DNA from: Deltaproteobacteria bacterium
Lineage (GTDB): Bacteria > Desulfobacterota > DSM-4660 > Desulfatiglandales > HGW-15
NCBI GenBank assembly: GCA_019308985.1
Contig: JAFDHB010000116.1
Coordinates: forward strand, 1 to 10,984
Length of the DNA stretch: 10,984 nucleotides
Reading direction: 5' to 3'
In this document: one piece after another, positions 7,448 through 10,984 of the stretch
Layout of the letters: every line of letters starts with the position of its first letter
Numbering within the stretch: the stretch's first letter is position 1
Made by a program: the position numbers and the translations under genes
Notes under the pieces: generated by a model
What the model saw: the letters and a program-made list of their open reading frames with translations, nothing else
Told to the model about the DNA's origin: nothing
The model's database searches: none

Positions 7448-7463
7448 TGGCATGCTTTTAGCT
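7448..7463 (+). promoter_or_regulatory. Sigma-54 (-24/-12) promoter of the hydrolase operon
   Basis: TGGCATGCTTTTAGCT matches the consensus TGGCACG-N4-TTGCW at all but two consensus positions. The invariant GG (7449-7450) and GC (7461-7462) are separated by exactly 10 nt. Transcription would start near 7474 and run into the hydrolase, Fe-S flavoprotein and FAD oxidoreductase genes. The divergent sigma-54 activator gene and the upstream palindromes support it. Confidence 0.8.
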
Positions 7464-7543
7464 ATTGGATAGTATCACTGCCTGCCAAGCTGCCCATCAG
7501 GAGACAGATGAAATCATATGGTATCTGGCAAATAGTCTCTCAA

Positions 7544-7571
7544 GGAAAGGGTTCCCAGGGAACACCTTTCC
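7544..7571 (+). other. Strong hairpin in the 5' leader
   Basis: GGAAAGG GTTCCC (7544-7556) pairs with GGGAAC (7558-7563) and CCTTTCC (7565-7571). That is 13 complementary positions with a single bulged A at 7564, around a very tight apex. No T-run follows, so it is not a terminator. It may stabilise or process the mRNA, or be a DNA palindrome bound by protein. Confidence 0.6.
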
Positions 7572-7695
7572 AGCCTTCAAATATTCTTGACCACGGAGGA
7601 GACACAAATGAGGTGAATATGGTATTAGTATTGGGTGGAAAAAGGTCACCCACTGGGACAATACAAGAATACCATTATGAGGAAGGAGTGCAAGC

Positions 7696-8277
7696 ATGCT
7701 TATCAGTGAAGTCAATCGCCTTTTGGAACCAGGCTATCAATCCGTGGAAACCGGATATCTGAGACTGGAGAATGGTGACCTGCATGTGAGGGTCTTGACT
7801 CGCATGCCCCGTTGCAAGGGGAAAATGGTAGACTGGTGGTTCGGTTACCTGGATGGCACTGAAAAGTACCAGATGTGGGAACCCAAATCCCACATTTCCC
7901 TTGAGCGGGACGACAAATGGAAGCCAAACCGCTATGTTGGCGCCAGTCACCTAGTTGAAGAGCGACTTGGGGATATAGTCATAAAAGTCAGGATCCGATT
8001 TCACGACCCTTCTGAGTTCTTCGATACATCAAAATTCAAAGATGCCAGAATCGGAGCTGTCATATGCGGGAAAGCCTATAAACCTGATGGTGCTCCCGAT
8101 GGCACTGTCATCCATCTTCTCCGTGATACCGACTACGGGTGTGAGATGCGCAGTCGTTTCTGGCTCTACGGTGCCCCTGAAATGGCAGGACCGGGCCTGA
8201 TGTCCCATTGCCTTGAAGAGATGGGGCATCTGGCTGATATACTCCCGGCACTCTACCGGCAAGAAACCCAGAACTAA
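7696..8277 (+). CDS. PhlG/phloretin hydrolase-family C-C hydrolase
   Basis: A 193-residue protein resembling the 2,4-diacetylphloroglucinol hydrolase (PhlG) family. That family includes phloretin hydrolase and uses a metal ion to cut the bond between an acyl group and a phenolic ring. The family pattern WWFGYLDGTEKYQMWEPKSH (residues 47-66) is present, followed by SHLVEE (84-89), VRIRFHDPSEFFD and the C-terminal HCLEEMGHL. Candidate metal ligands by comparison with PhlG (His129, Glu160, His270, Glu274) are His66, Glu88 or Glu89, His171 and Glu175; the HxxxE spacing of the last pair is kept. PhlG itself is about 290 residues, so this version lacks the N-terminal domain and corresponds to the Bet v1-like catalytic part. 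The ATG has GGAAGGAG 7 nt upstream. It is first in the sigma-54-driven operon and 37 nt before the next gene. There is no signal peptide. The substrate is unknown; an acyl-phenol or cyclic diketone is inferred. Confidence 0.8.
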   Translation: MLISEVNRLLEPGYQSVETGYLRLENGDLHVRVLTRMPRCKGKMVDWWFGYLDGTEKYQMWEPKSHISLERDDKWKPNRYVGASHLVEERLGDIVIKVRIRFHDPSEFFDTSKFKDARIGAVICGKAYKPDGAPDGTVIHLLRDTDYGCEMRSRFWLYGAPEMAGPGLMSHCLEEMGHLADILPALYRQETQN

Positions 8278-8314
8278 GGAGTAAACACTACCAAAAAAGG
8301 AGGGTTAAAGGACT

Positions 8315-9274
8315 ATGAAACTCTTGGGCGTAAGCGCGGGAAGAAAGATGGGTAACTCCGAGATCCTCTTGAAGGAGGCCCTGATGGCCGCAAAGGAGAA
8401 AGGGGCAGAAGTGGAGTATATCCGCCTGCATGATCTCAAAATCAAACCCTGCACGGGCTGTATTTCCTGTTCCAAGGTCCAGCAATCCGGTGGGACCGGG
8501 GCATGCGTGATCAAGAATGACGATATGCCCTTCTTTAATGAAAAGCTCCTTGAGTGTGACGGACTCATACTTGGCACCCCCGTCTACATTCTGACCCCAC
8601 CAGGGATTTTCAAGGTCCTTTGCGACAGGATCGGGCCCTCCCACGATGTGGCCTGGCAGATGGAAGCCAAGAAGATAGCAGAAAGAGAAGGCAGAGAGAG
8701 CAAGATTGACCCGAGGTTTTTCAAGCAGAGGGTCGCTGGCTTCATAGCCGTAGGAGGTGCACCCACGCCTGACTGGCTGTCCCTGGCACTCCCCCTCATG
8801 AACACCTTCACGTTCCCGATGCAGATAGAGGTCGTGGACCAAATGCAGATCCTCGCGACCCCACTCCAGGGGCAGATCGTGTTCAATGAAGAGGCTATGG
8901 AAAGGGCCCGGAGGCTAGGGCATAACGTGGCAGAAGCCATGGGCAAGCCAGCGGACCAGATCGAGTGGAAGGGCGATGAGCCAGGCACCTGCCCGATGTG
9001 TCACTCCAATGTCATGCTAGTGGGAAAGACAACCACCGTGGAGTGCGCCATTTGCGGCATCAAAGGGGAACTAAGGGAAAAGGATGGAGAGGTCACTGTA
9101 ACCTTTCCAGAGGAGCAGAAGGCCATCTCGCGCTTGACCCTAGAAGGCAAGAGGATACATTTCGATGATGTAGTTCAAACCGTAGGGAAAAATGTACATC
9201 TCATGGGCGAGATACCTTCCAAATTGGAGAAGTATAAGTCCATGAAGCCTGTCAAGCCTCCGAAGAGAAAGTGA
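8315..9274 (+). CDS. Iron-sulfur flavoprotein (NADPH-dependent FMN reductase fold) with zinc ribbon
   Basis: A 319-residue cytoplasmic flavodoxin-fold protein. The N-terminus MKLLGVSAGRKMGNSEILLKE (phosphate-binding loop for FMN), LHDLKIKPCTGCISC and GLILGTPVYILTPPGIFKVLCDR are typical of the iron-sulfur flavoprotein (Isf) group. Cys46, Cys49, Cys52 and Cys64 form the compact CxxCxxC-x11-C motif that in Isf binds a 4Fe-4S cluster. Unlike plain Isf proteins (around 190-200 residues), it has a C-terminal extension with CPMC and CAIC (Cys226, 229, 244, 247), a zinc-ribbon or rubredoxin-like knuckle, and ends in a basic tail PVKPPKRK. AGGAGG and AAAGGA precede the ATG. It probably moves electrons between a ferredoxin or NAD(P)H and a partner enzyme. 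The FAD oxidoreductase encoded next is the obvious candidate (inference from operon position). Confidence 0.88.
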   Translation: MKLLGVSAGRKMGNSEILLKEALMAAKEKGAEVEYIRLHDLKIKPCTGCISCSKVQQSGGTGACVIKNDDMPFFNEKLLECDGLILGTPVYILTPPGIFKVLCDRIGPSHDVAWQMEAKKIAEREGRESKIDPRFFKQRVAGFIAVGGAPTPDWLSLALPLMNTFTFPMQIEVVDQMQILATPLQGQIVFNEEAMERARRLGHNVAEAMGKPADQIEWKGDEPGTCPMCHSNVMLVGKTTTVECAICGIKGELREKDGEVTVTFPEEQKAISRLTLEGKRIHFDDVVQTVGKNVHLMGEIPSKLEKYKSMKPVKPPKRK

Positions 9275-9305
9275 AGTATCCGAGCTTGAGGACCGGTCCC
9301 TTTAT

Positions 9306-9324
9306 CATGCCCTCGAAGGGCGTG
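9306..9324 (+). other. Intercistronic hairpin
   Basis: CATGCCCT and AGGGCGTG pair over 8 bp (one G-T) around a CGA loop in the 92-nt gap between the two flavoprotein genes. There is no following T-run, so readthrough is expected. It may set relative expression or protect mRNA ends. Confidence 0.5.
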
Positions 9325-9366
9325 ACCTGGTAACGAAAAACAGGTTCTTTAGAGGAGGAAAATGCA

Positions 9367-10818
9367 ATGGGCAATATTGAATCCGATGTCATTGTTGTTG
9401 CAGGAGGTACTGCAGGCCTGGCAGCAGCAATAGCCGCTGCTCAGAAAAGAACCACTGTCATCGTGTTTGAAAAGTCATCAACTACGGGCGGAACCGGTAA
9501 TATGGGGATGGGGCCACTGGGTATTGAAAGCCGCCACACCAGGTTGAAGCAGTTCAAGCCCACGAAAGATCAAGCATTCGAGATCTTCATGGATTATACC
9601 CACTGGCGCGAGGATGCAAAGCTGGTCAGGGCCTACCTGAATAAGTCCGGCGATACGATCCACTGGCTGGAAGACTTGGGAGTTGAATTCGTGGAGCCCG
9701 CGTCCTATTTCCCTGCCGCCTATCCGACCTGGCACCTCATCAAACCCGAGACCGGGAAGCCAGGGCCAATGGCTTCCGCCACGATGATGAAGATCTTGAC
9801 GGAAAGGGCCAAAGAGATGGGCGTCAAGATCATGCTCAATACCCCCGTCCAAAAGATCCTCAAGAAAGGAAGGCGCATCGTGGGGATAGTAGCGGAAGAG
9901 AAGTCCGGCGAGACCATTGAGGCCAAATCCAAAGCGGTTATCATAGCCACGGGGGGCTTTGGTGACAGTCCCCAAATGATCAAGAAGTATACCGGCTACC
10001 AGTTTGGAAAGGATCTCTATTCCTTTAGAATACCAGGCATGGAAGGGGATGGTATCCGCATGGCATGGGAGGTTGGGGCGGACAGGACCGAGATGCACAT
10101 GGAGGTGATCTACGGCATGCCGGATGTGATGACCATAGGACCTGAGCTCCACGAGGCCTGTCGCCAACCCCACCTCATGGTGAATCTCTTGGGGGAACGT
10201 TTCATGAACGAGGCTATATTGCCGAACACCACCTACACGGGTAATGCCATCTCCATCCAAAAGGGGAGGTGCGCTTTCCTTGTTTTTGATGATAACATAA
10301 AGAAACAGATGGAGGCGGGGTTCGACTTCTTTAGCGTTGTTTTCCCCTTTGAGAGGATTGGAGACTTTGACAAGGCTATCCAAAACGCCTTGGGCCAGGG
10401 CTATGAACACCTCTTTGTAGCAGATTCCATAGAAGAACTGGCCCAAAAGACGGGGATTTCCCCCCAAGGCCTCAAGAAGACCATTGAGGAATACAATCGT
10501 TCCTGCGAAAAGGGCTACGATGACCTGTTCAACAAGGAGCACAGGTATCTCAGACCGATCAAGACCCCCAAATTTTATGCAGCCAGGCATTTTCCAGGTG
10601 CCTATGGCAGCCTGGGAGGTATAAAGATCAACCACAGGGCAGAAGTCCTGGACAAGAATTGGGACGTCATCCCAGGACTCTATGCGGCGGGTAATGACGC
10701 ATGCTCCATCTACGGGGACAGTTACGTGTTCATTCTTCCAGGCAATACCATGGGCTTCGCCCTGAACACGGGGCGAATAGCGGGGGAAAATGCCGCCGAC
10801 TATATCAGATCAATCTAA
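9367..10818 (+). CDS. FAD-dependent oxidoreductase (FAD_binding_2; fumarate reductase/ketosteroid dehydrogenase superfamily)
   Basis: A 483-residue soluble flavoprotein with no signal peptide and no heme motif. The FAD domain begins DVIVVAGGTAGLAAAIAA (7-24), where the first Gly of the dinucleotide motif is Ala. It continues with EKSSTTGGTGNMG (35-46), the ATGGFG strand (195-199) and the closing IPGLYAAGN...GNTMGFALNTGRIAGENAADYI (435-480). GERFMNE (276-282) is the usual cap/active-site-border motif. Fumarate reductases have His in the HTMGG-type segment and Arg near the C-terminal glycine loop. Here those segments read YGSLGGIKI and YGDSYVFILPGNT, so both residues appear missing and fumarate reduction is unlikely. 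Tyr-rich positions there recall ketosteroid dehydrogenases. It probably oxidises or reduces a C-C bond next to a carbonyl in a cyclic or unsaturated substrate (inference). GAGGAGG precedes the ATG by about 8 nt. It is the last gene of the operon, 52 nt before the terminal repeat. Confidence 0.88.
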   Translation: MGNIESDVIVVAGGTAGLAAAIAAAQKRTTVIVFEKSSTTGGTGNMGMGPLGIESRHTRLKQFKPTKDQAFEIFMDYTHWREDAKLVRAYLNKSGDTIHWLEDLGVEFVEPASYFPAAYPTWHLIKPETGKPGPMASATMMKILTERAKEMGVKIMLNTPVQKILKKGRRIVGIVAEEKSGETIEAKSKAVIIATGGFGDSPQMIKKYTGYQFGKDLYSFRIPGMEGDGIRMAWEVGADRTEMHMEVIYGMPDVMTIGPELHEACRQPHLMVNLLGERFMNEAILPNTTYTGNAISIQKGRCAFLVFDDNIKKQMEAGFDFFSVVFPFERIGDFDKAIQNALGQGYEHLFVADSIEELAQKTGISPQGLKKTIEEYNRSCEKGYDDLFNKEHRYLRPIKTPKFYAARHFPGAYGSLGGIKINHRAEVLDKNWDVIPGLYAAGNDACSIYGDSYVFILPGNTMGFALNTGRIAGENAADYIRSI

Positions 10819-10870
10819 GCCCAACCAATGGTCGTTAATGTCCGTCCTTTTGCCCGGCGGGGGTCGAACC

Positions 10871-10984
10871 TTGATGGCTTCGTAAAAAGTCCAATTTCTG
10901 CGTTGCGCTTCATCCCTGCCCCGTTTAATGGGTACTGGTGGCGCTGAATCAGAGGTCTAGGAGGACCTAAGAACATCGTTGGGG
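10871..10984 (-). repeat. Right copy of 114-bp perfect terminal inverted repeat
   Basis: The exact reverse complement of 1-114, starting 52 bp after the stop of the FAD oxidoreductase and running to the last base of the window. No terminator was found between that stop and the repeat, so the repeat itself may lie in the 3' end of the operon transcript. Confidence 0.95.

Larger units (their letters stand above)
7293..7695. other. Divergent regulatory region and long 5' leader, 403 bp
   Basis: This stretch separates the activator from the hydrolase gene. Reading toward the hydrolase it holds three TTGTC-N6-GACAA-type palindromes (7332-7398), a 17-bp palindrome (7427-7443), a sigma-54 promoter (7448-7463), then about 220 nt of presumed untranslated leader. 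The leader has a strong hairpin (7544-7571) and a start-stop mini-frame (7608-7616). An 84-codon frame starting at 7508 overlaps the hydrolase start and is not considered a gene. Confidence 0.8.

Noticed and set aside
7508..7762. 84-codon plus-strand frame with a GGAG site before its ATG, overlapping the hydrolase start
   Set aside because: It runs 67 nt into the well-supported hydrolase gene in another frame, its composition is not protein-like, and it spans the leader hairpin. It is treated as chance.
7873..7895. 8-bp perfect inverted repeat (ATGTGGGA, 7-nt loop, TCCCACAT)
   Set aside because: It lies inside the hydrolase coding sequence over the conserved MWEPKSH segment; protein constraint and chance suffice, and no T-run follows.
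9478..10635. 385-codon minus-strand open frame
   Set aside because: It lies entirely antisense to the clearly conserved FAD oxidoreductase; the open frame reflects that gene's codon bias.
1..10984. CRISPR arrays, tRNA, rRNA, toxin-antitoxin or phage genes
   Set aside because: I looked on both strands and found no regularly spaced repeats, no cloverleaf-like or rRNA-like segments and no small paired genes.

Overview
This window looks like a complete short contig from an anaerobic, probably Desulfobacterota-type (former Deltaproteobacteria) genome or metagenome. That placement is inference. It rests on the moderate GC content, the sigma-54 activator, the iron-sulfur flavoprotein, the FAD_binding_2 flavoprotein and a dispersed-looking repeat at the ends; no rRNA or other marker gene is present. 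The first 114 bases and the last 114 bases are perfect reverse complements of each other. No transposase, integrase, tRNA, rRNA or CRISPR array was seen.

The left half (about 117-4000) is on the minus strand and reads, in transcription order: a MurG-like/COG4671-type glycosyltransferase (2794-3999), a GT4-family WcaL-like glycosyltransferase (1309-2595), a histidine-phosphatase (phosphoglycerate mutase-like) protein overlapping it by 8 nt (696-1316), and a small secreted OB-fold-like protein (117-611). This is probably a small glycan or cell-surface gene group. Its product cannot be deduced. A 339-bp non-coding gap with a candidate terminator separates it from the next block.

The middle and right (4339-10818) look like one regulated catabolic unit. 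On the minus strand are an MFS transporter (4339-5538) and a sigma-54-dependent activator with a GAF-like sensor, an AAA+ domain and a Fis-type HTH (5754-7292). Divergent on the plus strand are a short PhlG/phloretin-hydrolase-family protein (7696-8277), an iron-sulfur flavoprotein with an added zinc ribbon (8315-9274) and an FAD-dependent oxidoreductase of the fumarate reductase/ketosteroid dehydrogenase superfamily (9367-10818). The 403-bp divergent region carries a good sigma-54 promoter (GG at 7449-7450, GC at 7461-7462). Upstream of it lie three copies of a TTGTC-N6-GACAA palindrome, centred about 85, 106 and 134 nt before the predicted start, as expected for enhancer sites of the divergent activator.

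Working model (inference): an aromatic or cyclic acyl compound is imported by the MFS protein and sensed by the GAF domain of the activator. It is then processed by a C-C bond hydrolase of the acylphloroglucinol/phloretin type together with a redox pair in which the Fe-S flavoprotein exchanges electrons with the FAD enzyme. The three plus-strand genes as an inducible anaerobic acyl-phenol or flavonoid-like degradation module are the most interesting content of the window.
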